From NCBI GenBank assembly GCA_965243255.1, contig CBDEUH010000004.1:2728001-2792000 (forward strand): a stretch of 64,000 nucleotides of DNA, written 5' to 3'. The notes beneath the pieces are model-generated. The model had not been told where the DNA came from. It worked only from the letters and a program-made list of their open reading frames with translations, and ran no database searches. Made by a program: the position numbers and the translations under genes. Shown here piece by piece: positions 25,359-33,470 of this stretch (within the stretch, counting starts at the first letter, position 1; each line of letters starts with the position of its first letter). Source of the stretch: Bin87 sp965243255. Its GTDB lineage: Bacteria; Chloroflexota; Dehalococcoidia; Lucifugimonadales; UBA3495.

Positions 25359-26153
25359 ATGACCACAGTTCAGAGCGGTTCCCGCACTACGGTAAACGTC
25401 AACGGCACCGCCGTCGAAATGTATTCGGGCGGCAATGGCCCGCCGTTGGTGTTTTTCCACGGCGCCGGCGGTTCCAACGGCTGGCAGCCCTGGCACGAAG
25501 ACCTGGCCGAAGAATACACCGTGTTTGTCCCCAGTCAGCCGGGGTTCAACGGCACCGAGGCGCCGACCTGGGTGAAGACTATCGGCGACGTAGCCCACTT
25601 CAACCACATGTTCATCGACGCGCTGGGCCTTCAGGACATTGTGCTGATGGGCTCGTCAATGGGCGGCTGGGTTTCCGCCGAAATGGCTGCCATGGACGAT
25701 CACAACGTTGACGCGCTCATTCTGGTTGACGCCGCCGGCATCAAGCCCCAGGAAAGCGAAATAGCCGAAATTTTCATGGTCTCCGCCGACACTAGGCTTC
25801 AACAGCGTTTCTACGACCCTGGCCAGGTGGAGAACTACGAACATTACAGCCGCGAGCTGACGCCTGAAGAGCAACTTGTGGTGCACTCCAACGCCATCAT
25901 GGCATCCCAGCTGTGCTGGAAGCCTTACCTGCACAACCCCAGCCTGCCGTTCACGCTGTCGCGGGTGGAGACCCCTACGCTCATCGTGTGGGGCAATCAG
26001 GACGCCATCATCCCCGTTGAGTGCGGCCATCTCTTCCAGCAGGCCATCAACGGCAGCCAGCTGCGCATCATCGAAAACTGCGGGCATTCGCCGGCCGTGG
26101 AAAAGCGCGGCGAATTCGTTGCCGCCGTTACCGGGTTCCTGAACAGCCTGTAG
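25359..26153 (+). CDS. Alpha/beta hydrolase (possible C-C or ester hydrolase)
   Basis: 264 aa with a complete catalytic triad: Ser100 in LMGSSMGGW, Asp215 in GNQDAIIP and His243 in NCGHSPAVEK; the oxyanion segment is FFHGAGGSNGW. The architecture matches meta-cleavage product hydrolases such as MhpC/BphD, but also generic esterases. Its neighbours include a Rieske oxygenase, a LigB-type ring-cleavage dioxygenase and an amidohydrolase, which makes a role in aromatic ring-fission plausible. It is followed by an inverted repeat and then an LLM oxidoreductase. Confidence 0.85.
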   Translation: MTTVQSGSRTTVNVNGTAVEMYSGGNGPPLVFFHGAGGSNGWQPWHEDLAEEYTVFVPSQPGFNGTEAPTWVKTIGDVAHFNHMFIDALGLQDIVLMGSSMGGWVSAEMAAMDDHNVDALILVDAAGIKPQESEIAEIFMVSADTRLQQRFYDPGQVENYEHYSRELTPEEQLVVHSNAIMASQLCWKPYLHNPSLPFTLSRVETPTLIVWGNQDAIIPVECGHLFQQAINGSQLRIIENCGHSPAVEKRGEFVAAVTGFLNSL

Positions 26154-26165
26154 ATTTCCATTTTC

Positions 26166-26236
26166 CCGCTCATCCTGAGCCTGTCGCAGGATGGCATTGG
26201 AAGCGGCCCATGGTTCGACAGGCTCACCATGAGCGG
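26166..26236. repeat. Inverted CGACAGGCTCA-type intergenic repeat
   Basis: Two 21-bp arms, CCGCTCATCCTGAGCCTGTC(G) at 26166-26186 and its near-complement at 26216-26236, match at 19 of 21 positions and enclose 29 bp. A related single copy lies at 29951-29972. It fills the gap before the LLM gene. This motif type is a widespread intergenic repeat in bacteria. Confidence 0.75.
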
Positions 26237-26262
26237 ATGAAAAAGAAGAAGGAGCAATCATC

Positions 26263-27414
26263 ATGGCGCACGAACTCGAAGTATTCTGGTTCTCGGAACA
26301 GCCCTACGGCCACGTCACTGAAAACGACCTGGAACCCTACGAATCGGGGCGGATGCACTTCCCCAACACCTACTTCGACCCTGAAAAGGCCCACGTCCTT
26401 TACAGCAACTATCACGACCAGTACCAGCTGGCCGACGAGGTGGGCTTCGACGGCATCATGTCCAACGAGCACCACAGCTCCTACTGGTGCATGAAGCCGT
26501 CGGTGAACGTTGACGCCGCCGTGATCACCCAGCGCACCAAAAGGGCGAAAATCGCCATGCTGGGCAACGTCATTGCGGTCAACGACCCGGTGAAGATGGC
26601 CGAAGAAATCGCCATGCTGGACTGCATCAGCGGCGGGCGCATCATCTCCGGCTTCGTGCGGGGCACCGCCGTGGAAACACTGCACGCCGGCTATCCACCC
26701 ACCGAGAACCGCCCGCGCTTCGAGGAAGCTCACGACCTCATCGTCAAGTGCTGGACGCAGCCCGGCCCCTTCCGCTGGGAGGGCGAATTCTGGCCGCACC
26801 GCATGGTCAACCCCTGGGTGGTGCCGATTCAGAAGCCCCATCCGCCGGTGTGGTTCCCCGGCACCGGCAGTCCGGAATCGGTAATCTGGGCGGCCAGGCA
26901 CCGCTATCCGTACATGAACCTGGGTTCCCTGCTGGACCTGACCAAGCAGTTGAAGGGCATCTACCACGAAACTGCTGCCGAGGAGGGCTACGAGGCCGGG
27001 CCGGAACACTTCGGCTACCTGATTCGCTGCCTGGTGGCCGACACCGATGAGAAGGCCCAGGAAATCGGCCGCACGTTCCTCTGGACCGAGAACCACCGCA
27101 ACCGGGGGCCGATGGAGTTCAACGACCCGCCGGGCTACCAGTCCCGCGAGGCCCTGCGCATCAAGATGTCGCGCCCGTTGATTGGCACCGGCACCATGGG
27201 CCGGCGGATGACCTATGAAGACCTGCAGGCCGCTTACAACATCATCGTGGGCAGCCCCGAAACCGTAACCGAGAAGCTGCGCCACATCCGCAAGGATCTG
27301 GAGCCCGGCTACATCCTCATCTACGGCAACGAGGGCCACATGCCCCACGAAGACGTAATGCGCTCCGTCGAGCTGCTGGGCACCAAGGTGATACCGGCGC
27401 TGAAAGAAGGGTAG
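26263..27414 (+). CDS. LLM-class flavin-dependent oxidoreductase
   Basis: Luciferase-like monooxygenase family protein, 383 aa. N-terminal strand MAHELEVFWFSEQPYGHV, the flavin-barrel segment GFDGIMSNEHHSSYW (bacterial-luciferase-like xNEHH motif) and VITQRTKRAKIAMLGNVIAVNDPVKMAEEIAMLDCISGGR are clear. Such enzymes hydroxylate or cleave organic substrates with reduced FMN (or F420) and oxygen. The xNEHH form favours an FMN monooxygenase. The start has AGGAG at 8 nt. Expansions of this family are known in SAR202-type Chloroflexota and are linked to oxidation of recalcitrant organics. A hairpin terminator follows. Confidence 0.9.
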   Translation: MAHELEVFWFSEQPYGHVTENDLEPYESGRMHFPNTYFDPEKAHVLYSNYHDQYQLADEVGFDGIMSNEHHSSYWCMKPSVNVDAAVITQRTKRAKIAMLGNVIAVNDPVKMAEEIAMLDCISGGRIISGFVRGTAVETLHAGYPPTENRPRFEEAHDLIVKCWTQPGPFRWEGEFWPHRMVNPWVVPIQKPHPPVWFPGTGSPESVIWAARHRYPYMNLGSLLDLTKQLKGIYHETAAEEGYEAGPEHFGYLIRCLVADTDEKAQEIGRTFLWTENHRNRGPMEFNDPPGYQSREALRIKMSRPLIGTGTMGRRMTYEDLQAAYNIIVGSPETVTEKLRHIRKDLEPGYILIYGNEGHMPHEDVMRSVELLGTKVIPALKEG

Positions 27415-27439
27415 GCGGACAACGAGCCGCAGAGAATTC

Positions 27440-27475
27440 GTAGGGGCGAATAACCATTCGCCCCTACGCCTTTTT
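27440..27475 (+). terminator. Terminator formed by GGGGCG hairpin repeat, copy 4
   Basis: A 12-bp perfect stem (GTAGGGGCGAAT with its complement), 4-nt loop, then GCCTTTTT. It lies between the convergent LLM and Rieske genes and is the best-formed member of the hairpin family. Confidence 0.85.
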
Positions 27476-27493
27476 CGGGTTGTCTGGCGTCGC

Positions 27494-28798
27494 CTACGCC
27501 CCGTTGCGCTCCTGGGAGCCGTCGGGATAAAGGTCGTCCCACAGCGCGTCGCGCCAGTCCACGCCGACGGGCAGGACGGCCTGGGCCGGGCGCAGCAGAT
27601 AGTAGTTGTCGCCGGCGCCGGGCGGAACGCCGCCCTCGGCCACGGTGCGCGTCGCCTGCAGCAGCTGGCGGCGGGCGTAGATGATGGCCATGTCGGTGCG
27701 GCTCAGGTTCTCCCTGGAGCGGTCCACGATGTGGCCCATGCTTTCCTGCACCGCCACGTCCTGGGCGTTCACTCCGTCGATGCCGCTGAAGGTCTCCGTC
27801 TTCTGCACCGCGCGGTCGATCATCCAGTTGTTTCCGCGGTTCACCCTGGTGCGGAAGCTGTCCAGCATATGCTCCGGTCCGCGGCCGTAGCTGCGGTCCA
27901 TCTCAACCCGCTCCTCGGCCTCGATGGGGTCGTCGTATGACAGGTCCCAGTTCCAGACCATCACGCTGTGGTCGTCCATGGGCACCCACATGTGGCCGGA
28001 GGCGAGGAAGCCCACCGGCCCGGGCCGGCCGCGATACCCGCGCTGGCTGGCCCGAATCTGGTGGAAGGGCATGATGAAGTGGTACGCCCGCACGTGGTTG
28101 CCCTCGTCGCCCAGGGAGCGAATGCCGGCGTAACGATAGCCGTAGTCGGTAACGTCAACTTCCAGCTCCGGCGGGCGGCCCTGGACGTGGGCGGAGTCGA
28201 TGCGCAGGCCGGCGTGGGGCGTGTCGGGGCGCAGGGTGCGGTGCAGGATGGTGGCGTGGGCGGAATCGATGCCGCCTTCCAGCGCCTGCAGCCAGTTGCA
28301 TTCCTGGATGTTCTTGGTTACGTGGCGATGGGTATCCGGCACTGCGGCCCACTCGAACTTTGGCGGCGGCGGCGTATGCTCCTTCGGCCCCATGTACGCC
28401 CAGATGACGCCGCCCAGCTCCATGGTGGGGTAGGCGGTGGTGGTCATCTTGGACGGAAAATCGCTGTCGGCCGGCTCGTTCATCATGTCGGTGCATTGGC
28501 CGTTCACGTCGAACTTCCAACCGTGATAAACGCAGCGCAGGCCGCACTCCTCGTTGCGTCCCAGCCACAGGGATACCAGCCGGTGGGGGCAGAGTTCTTC
28601 CAGCAGCCCGATGCGTCCGTCGGTGTCGCGGAAGGCGACCAGCTGTTCGCCCAGCAGCTTGACCCGCACCGGCTCGCCGTCGGGTTCGGCCAGCTCCCAG
28701 GACAGCAGGGCCGGCATCCAGTAGCGGCGCATCAATTCGCCCATGGGAGTGCCGGCGCCTACTTGCGTCAGCGCCATGTTGTCAGCCTGTGAAATCAT
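27494..28798 (-). CDS. Rieske non-heme iron ring-hydroxylating oxygenase (alpha subunit)
   Basis: 434 aa. The Rieske [2Fe-2S] ligands are Cys70, His72, Cys89 and His92 (CPHR...CVYHGW). The catalytic mononuclear iron site is GGIDSAHATILH with Asp177, His180 and His185. This is the phthalate-4,5-dioxygenase/vanillate-demethylase-like class that hydroxylates or demethylates aromatic or steroid rings using a separate reductase. No reductase is adjacent. GAGGAGG lies nine bases upstream of the ATG. It is downstream of the LigB-like ring-cleavage gene by 65 bp on the same strand, suggesting one pathway. Confidence 0.93.
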   Translation of the reverse strand: MISQADNMALTQVGAGTPMGELMRRYWMPALLSWELAEPDGEPVRVKLLGEQLVAFRDTDGRIGLLEELCPHRLVSLWLGRNEECGLRCVYHGWKFDVNGQCTDMMNEPADSDFPSKMTTTAYPTMELGGVIWAYMGPKEHTPPPPKFEWAAVPDTHRHVTKNIQECNWLQALEGGIDSAHATILHRTLRPDTPHAGLRIDSAHVQGRPPELEVDVTDYGYRYAGIRSLGDEGNHVRAYHFIMPFHQIRASQRGYRGRPGPVGFLASGHMWVPMDDHSVMVWNWDLSYDDPIEAEERVEMDRSYGRGPEHMLDSFRTRVNRGNNWMIDRAVQKTETFSGIDGVNAQDVAVQESMGHIVDRSRENLSRTDMAIIYARRQLLQATRTVAEGGVPPGAGDNYYLLRPAQAVLPVGVDWRDALWDDLYPDGSQERNGA

Positions 28799-28863
28799 AG
28801 GGCGTACCTCCTCTTGATGCCTCGGAGTAGAGAGTGGCGGTTAGCGGTCGCAGTGTGGCCCGC

Positions 28864-29850
28864 CTACTCCCAGGCGACGAAGCCCATGCCGCAGCCGGTG
28901 CCGGCCGGGGAACGGTAGCAGGGCACGTAGTCCAGCAGGCGGGCGTTCAGGTGCTCCGAGGCCCCCGCCGCCGCAATCCAGTTGCGTATTTCCGAGTTGC
29001 CGGAGTTCAGCTTCTCCCGGGGCAGGTTGCACAGAGCGTCGGCGTCCCGGTTGCGGAAGGCGTCGATGGTGGTCATGTCCAGGTCTTCGTCCACCACGAA
29101 GTGGCTGAGGCCGCCGGACGCGATGACGCCGACCCGCAGGTCTTCGTCCCAGGCTTCCACGGCCCGACGCACGGCGCGCCCGAACTCATAGCAGCGCTGG
29201 GGAGTAACCTGGTTGGGCGGATAGTAGGTGTTTATCATCAGCGGGATGGTGGGCGTTTGCTGCGGCGCCATTATCCGCTGGTACACGAACCCGAAGGCGT
29301 GGGCCATGCCCATGCCCTGGGGCAGGCGGCGGGTATGAGCTACGTCGAACTGCTCTTCCATCAGCGACTCGATGACGTACAGCGACAGGCGATGCTGAAC
29401 CGGGTAGTCAATCTCCCGGTCGGCGGCCCAACCCCAGGCGGACGCCTTGCGGCTGGCCGGCGCGTTCTCCGGTACGTGAGGGGGCACGTTCTTGATGGTT
29501 TCGCCCCAATAGGCGGCCAGGGCCGGCATATTGTCGTCGTGAAATTGTTCCTGCTGGTCGTTGCCCATGATGATGAGGGCGTCCAGGTTGGCCTCGGCAA
29601 AGGCGGCGGACAGGCCGGCGATGCCCTGCTGGCAGGCTTCGTAGCGGGCCGCGAACTTATCGGGAGTCAGCTCCTGTTCCATGGCCGGGTCGGTCATGTC
29701 CAGCAGTTGCTCGTAGGTATAGACCTTGCCGTCGGGGGCGTGCAGGGCCGGATTGTTCATATCCCGTTTCGCGTGTTCCGACCACAGCTCCGGCGGGGTG
29801 CTCAACTGCGGACTGTGGGGCGTTCCCATTCCCAGTACGATGTTCGCCAT
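28864..29850 (-). CDS. LigB-type class III extradiol ring-cleavage dioxygenase
   Basis: 328 aa protein of the LigB/protocatechuate 4,5-dioxygenase beta-subunit superfamily: iron ligand region MANIVLGMGTPHSPQL (His12 typical), DALIIMGNDQQEQFHDDNMPA (second metal region) and VGVIASGGLSHFVVDEDLD (catalytic-His region). It would open a catechol-like ring with oxygen. No LigA alpha subunit is next to it, so it may be single-component. The ATG at 29850 with GAGGAG upstream is chosen over an upstream in-frame codon at 29883. The Rieske oxygenase gene follows, which fits hydroxylation and then ring cleavage. Confidence 0.88.
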   Translation of the reverse strand: MANIVLGMGTPHSPQLSTPPELWSEHAKRDMNNPALHAPDGKVYTYEQLLDMTDPAMEQELTPDKFAARYEACQQGIAGLSAAFAEANLDALIIMGNDQQEQFHDDNMPALAAYWGETIKNVPPHVPENAPASRKASAWGWAADREIDYPVQHRLSLYVIESLMEEQFDVAHTRRLPQGMGMAHAFGFVYQRIMAPQQTPTIPLMINTYYPPNQVTPQRCYEFGRAVRRAVEAWDEDLRVGVIASGGLSHFVVDEDLDMTTIDAFRNRDADALCNLPREKLNSGNSEIRNWIAAAGASEHLNARLLDYVPCYRSPAGTGCGMGFVAWE

Positions 29851-29950
29851 GATGTTCGTCTCCTCGGGTGATTCCGACGGCATTATACAAAAATCCGTAT
29901 CCCGTGTATTCTGCCGACTTGGACTCTCGCCGGCGAGGGCAAGAGGGCCC

Positions 29951-29972
29951 TTCGACCGGTTCAGGATGAGCG
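29951..29972. repeat. Single CGACAGGCTCA-type repeat unit (diverged)
   Basis: TTCGACCGGTTCAGGATGAG differs at two positions from the arm of the inverted repeat at 26166-26236. It lies just upstream of the amidohydrolase gene. Confidence 0.5.
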
Positions 29973-29999
29973 AGTTAGCCGAGGAAAAGAGGTTTTGTT

Positions 30000-30785
30000 A
30001 TGCAAATCGTTGACACGCACGTCCACATCGGGCGGGACCACTACGAGCCGGTGGAGATGCTATTGGCGCAGATGGAGTTGAACGGCGTGGGCAAAACGGT
30101 GCTGGTGCAGTCCACGGCGACGCTGGACAATTCCTACGTGCTGGAGTGCATCCGCCGTTTCCCAGGCCGCTTCTCGGTAGTCTGCCGGGTTGACGTTGAC
30201 GACCCGACGGCGCCGGATACGCTGGCCGGCCTACGCGATGCCGGGGCCGAGACGCTGCGCATCCGCAACTTTCACCGCTCGCCGGGCAGCGATCCGCTGG
30301 CCGTCTGGCGCGCCGCCGCCGACCTGGGTATGTCGGTGAGTGTGGGCGGCCCTGCCGACGGGTTCGCCTCGCCGGAATTTGACGCGCTGGTGGCCGAACT
30401 GCCCAGCCTCACGTTCATCCTGGAGCATCTGGCTGGCATGGGCATCCATGCCATCGGCGCGCCGGAGATGCCACCGGAAGCCACATTTCGGCTGGCTTTG
30501 ACGCTGGCCCGGCATCCCAACACGGTCATCAAGATTCACGGCATGGGGGAAATCAGCGACCCGCCGTTCCCCTATCGCGACACGCCGCCCTGGGTGCGGA
30601 TGGCCTACGATGCCTTCGGCCCCGACCGCATGGTTTGGGGTTCCGACTGGCCCCGCTGCACCAACCGGGAGGGCTATCGCAACTCGCTGCGCTATACGAT
30701 GCAGCAGATGGAGGAGTGGTGTCCGCCGGAGGATATGGGCAAGATTTTCGGCGGAACGGCGCTCAAGCTGTGGCGATTTGCCTGA
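30000..30785 (+). CDS. Amidohydrolase-2 family metal-dependent hydrolase
   Basis: 261-aa TIM-barrel hydrolase. MQIVDTHVHIG carries the HxH metal motif; FILEHLAGM supplies a further His; KIHGMGEIS and MVWGSDWPRCTNREGY complete the ACMSD/LigJ/lactonase-like pattern. Family members decarboxylate or hydrate ring-fission products (ACMSD, LigJ, 2-pyrone-4,6-dicarboxylate lactonase LigI). With LigB and Rieske genes adjacent, action on a ring-cleavage product is plausible, with LigI-like lactonase the closest in length. The amino-acid importer follows after 15 bp. Confidence 0.85.
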   Translation: MQIVDTHVHIGRDHYEPVEMLLAQMELNGVGKTVLVQSTATLDNSYVLECIRRFPGRFSVVCRVDVDDPTAPDTLAGLRDAGAETLRIRNFHRSPGSDPLAVWRAAADLGMSVSVGGPADGFASPEFDALVAELPSLTFILEHLAGMGIHAIGAPEMPPEATFRLALTLARHPNTVIKIHGMGEISDPPFPYRDTPPWVRMAYDAFGPDRMVWGSDWPRCTNREGYRNSLRYTMQQMEEWCPPEDMGKIFGGTALKLWRFA

Positions 30786-30800
30786 TGTTGAGGTTATCGC

Positions 30801-31964
30801 ATGATTGACAGATGCTTGAAATACTTGGGTTGCGGGGCAATCCTGCTGGCGCTGATGGTTGCCCTGGCGTGCGGGCAGGAAGAGCCGTTGCCTCCGGCGA
30901 CGTCCGCGCGCGCCAACTTTCAGCCGTCTCCCGATGCGCTGGAGGCGACCGCCGCTCCCGCTACCAGCGAAGCCACCGCCATGGCTAACCAGGGCGTGAG
31001 CCGACTTCAAACCGTGCGAAGCCGGGGAACGCTGGTCTGCGCCAGCAACAACAGCGTCGCCGGTTTCGGTTTCCTGGACTCCGGCGGCAACACGGTGGGC
31101 TTTGACGTTGACCTGTGCCGCGCCGTCGCCGCCGCGGTTTTGGGCAATCCCAATGCGGTGGAATTCCGAACGACCACCGCTGCCGAACGCGGGCCGCAGA
31201 TACAGTCCGGCGAGATTGATGTCATGTCCCGCAACACGACCTGGACCAGCTCCCGAGATGCAACTTGGGGCAATTTCGCGCAGACCATGTTTTATGACGG
31301 GCAGGGGTTCATGGTGCCCCGCAGCCTGGGTATCACCGACATGGCGGAACTGAGGGACGCCAGCATCTGCGTGCAACAGGGCACGACTACCGAGCTGAAT
31401 ATCCAGGACTTTGACAACCAGAACAGCATGAATTTCGACATCCTGACGTTCCCGGACGGCGTGTCGAGCAATGAAGCGTACCAGAGCGGTCAGTGCGATT
31501 CGCTCACCACCGACCGCTCCGGACTGGTCAGCACGCGCTCCGGATTCGAGAGTCCCGAGGACCACATCATCCTGCCCGGCACCATATCCGAAGAGCCGCT
31601 GGGTCCGGTGGTCCCACACGGCGACGACCTGTGGTTCGACGTCGTCAAGACTGTGATGGCCATCCTGATCTATGCGGAAGCGTATAGCATAACGTCCGAC
31701 AACGTACCTGCCGCAGCCACCGGCAACACCAAGATTGACCGGCTCTTTGGGCTGGAAGGTTCCTTCGGTCAGGAAGCGCTGGGGTTGCCGGACACGGTGG
31801 CCCAGGACGTGATTCGCGGGGTCGGCAACTACGGGGAAATCTACGACCGTAACCTGAGCCCGCTGGGACTCCAACGGGGCGGCAGCCGCAACGCTTTGTG
31901 GGCCAACGCTCCGTGCCAAGATTGTCCCCGGGGCGGACAGATTTACGCTGCCCCATTGCGATAG
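30801..31964 (+). CDS. aapJ: General L-amino-acid ABC transporter binding lipoprotein, paralog 1
   Basis: Lipoprotein receptor of an Aap/Bzt-type importer, 387 aa. Lipobox VALAC with lipid-attached Cys24, short Thr/Ala linker, then family segments RSRGTLVCASNN, GFDVDLCRAVAAAVLG, ICVQQGTTTELNIQDF and SGQCDSLTTDRSGL, and the C-terminal APCQDCPRGGQIYAAPLR. The conserved cysteines are typical of AapJ. It shares most of its sequence with the next gene, showing a tandem duplication. Being lipid-anchored, it fits a cell with a single membrane. Confidence 0.92.
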   Translation: MIDRCLKYLGCGAILLALMVALACGQEEPLPPATSARANFQPSPDALEATAAPATSEATAMANQGVSRLQTVRSRGTLVCASNNSVAGFGFLDSGGNTVGFDVDLCRAVAAAVLGNPNAVEFRTTTAAERGPQIQSGEIDVMSRNTTWTSSRDATWGNFAQTMFYDGQGFMVPRSLGITDMAELRDASICVQQGTTTELNIQDFDNQNSMNFDILTFPDGVSSNEAYQSGQCDSLTTDRSGLVSTRSGFESPEDHIILPGTISEEPLGPVVPHGDDLWFDVVKTVMAILIYAEAYSITSDNVPAAATGNTKIDRLFGLEGSFGQEALGLPDTVAQDVIRGVGNYGEIYDRNLSPLGLQRGGSRNALWANAPCQDCPRGGQIYAAPLR

Positions 31965-32111
31965 CCCGGTCGGATCGCGCCGCCAACGGCTTATATTCCA
32001 TATAACCGATGCCGAAACGCAGCGCGGGCGCTCGGTCAATGCGTGGTACAATCTAGGCCCAAAAAAGAGAACCGGCAGTTACGCCGTGACTTCAAAGGAG
32101 GATCTCCAAGT

Positions 32112-33281
32112 ATGAAACCAATAGTCAAGTATTTGGCGGGGATGGCGATTATAGTCGCCCTTGTGGCAGCCATGGCGTGTGGCCAGGAAGAGCCGCCGGC
32201 GCCGGCCACCGGGGCCGAGCCTACCGCCGCCGCCGCCCCCCCTGAAGCCATGGAAGCCACTGCCGCGCCCGCGGCCACTGAGGCGATGGCGATGGACAAC
32301 CAGGGCGAGAGCCGGTTGGACGCCGTGCGCTCCCGGGACAAGATCATCTGCGCCAGCCGCAACGACGTCCCCGGCTACGGGTTCCTGGACGACAATGGCA
32401 ACAACGTCGGCTTCGACATCGACCTGTGCCGCGCCCTGGCCGCCGCCGTTCTCGGCGACCCCAACAAGATTGAAATTCGCCTGATTACCGCCGCCGAGCG
32501 TGGCCCGACCATCCAGTCCGGCGAGGTCGATATGCTGGTCCGCACGGTTACCTGGACCACCTCCCGCGACGCTCAATGGGGCAACTATGCCCAGACCATG
32601 TTCTACGACGGACAGGGTTTCATGGTCCGGAAGGACCTGGGCGTAAGCAGCGCGCTGGAACTCCATGACGCCAGCGTGTGCGTGACCCTGGGTACCACTA
32701 CCGAACTGAACCTTCAGGACTTTTCCAACCAGAACGACCTGCACATAGAAGTGCTGACCTTTGAAGACACGCCCGCCGTGGTCGCCGCCTACGAAAGCGG
32801 CCAGTGCGACGCCTTCACCAACGACCGCTCACAGCTGGCCGCGTTGGGCACCGGGCTGCAGAACCGCGACGACCATGTGATTCTGCCCGAGACAATTTCC
32901 GAGGAGCCCCTGGGGCCCGTGGTTCCCCACGGCGATGACCAGTGGTTTGACATCGTGAAGACCGTCATGGGCATCCTCATCTACGCCGAAGCCTATGGAG
33001 TAACCTCCGGCAACGTTCCTACCGCAGTCACCGGCGACACCAAGGTTGACCGCCTGATGGGTCTGGAAGGCGGATTCGGCCAGGAGGCCCTGGGACTGAG
33101 CGAGACGGTGGCGCAGGACGTGATCAATGCCGTGGGCAACTACGGCGAGATTTACTCCCGCAACCTTGGCCCCGACGGCGTCAACCTGCCCCGGGAGAAC
33201 GGCCGCAACGCGCTGTGGGCCAACGCTCCCTGTCAGGACTGCCCCAAGGGCGGCCAGATTTACTCGGCTCCGCTGCGCTAA
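32112..33281 (+). CDS. aapJ: General L-amino-acid ABC transporter binding lipoprotein, paralog 2
   Basis: Second copy of the AapJ receptor, 389 aa, lipobox AAMAC. The same motifs occur: SRDKIICASRNDVPGYGFLD, GFDIDLCRALAAAVLG, VCVTLGTTTELNLQDF, SGQCDAFTNDRSQL and APCQDCPKGGQIYSAPLR. Differences from paralog 1 are spread over the ligand lobes, so specificity may differ. The start is fixed by AAGGAGG before the ATG at 32112. A strong hairpin with a T-tract follows, which may let the receptor be made in excess over the permeases. Confidence 0.93.
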   Translation: MKPIVKYLAGMAIIVALVAAMACGQEEPPAPATGAEPTAAAAPPEAMEATAAPAATEAMAMDNQGESRLDAVRSRDKIICASRNDVPGYGFLDDNGNNVGFDIDLCRALAAAVLGDPNKIEIRLITAAERGPTIQSGEVDMLVRTVTWTTSRDAQWGNYAQTMFYDGQGFMVRKDLGVSSALELHDASVCVTLGTTTELNLQDFSNQNDLHIEVLTFEDTPAVVAAYESGQCDAFTNDRSQLAALGTGLQNRDDHVILPETISEEPLGPVVPHGDDQWFDIVKTVMGILIYAEAYGVTSGNVPTAVTGDTKVDRLMGLEGGFGQEALGLSETVAQDVINAVGNYGEIYSRNLGPDGVNLPRENGRNALWANAPCQDCPKGGQIYSAPLR

Positions 33282-33310
33282 TCACTGACATCCTCGTAAC
33301 CCGCGCAATT

Positions 33311-33355
33311 TGTGGGGTGTTCGGCCTGGGGCCGGCCACCCCACATTTGCTTTTT
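33311..33355 (+). terminator. Hairpin terminator/attenuator between receptor and permease genes
   Basis: A 9-bp outer stem (TGTGGGGTG / CACCCCACA) holds an inner GGCC/GGCC stem and is followed by TTTGCTTTTT. Partial termination here would raise receptor over permease expression. Confidence 0.75.
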
Positions 33356-33470
33356 GGCTGGTGAAGCGCAGGGGGCGCGCCCTGCTGATATGCGTTACAA
33401 TGCCGTGAGGTTCGCCAAGTTACGGCGGAAACGGCGCCGCGAGCGCGCTTGAAGGAACTCCAGTCCAGCC

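Noticed and set aside
30231..32051. 606-codon minus-strand open frame opposite the amidohydrolase and first aapJ
   Set aside because: It spans two well-supported plus-strand genes and has no recognisable domain.
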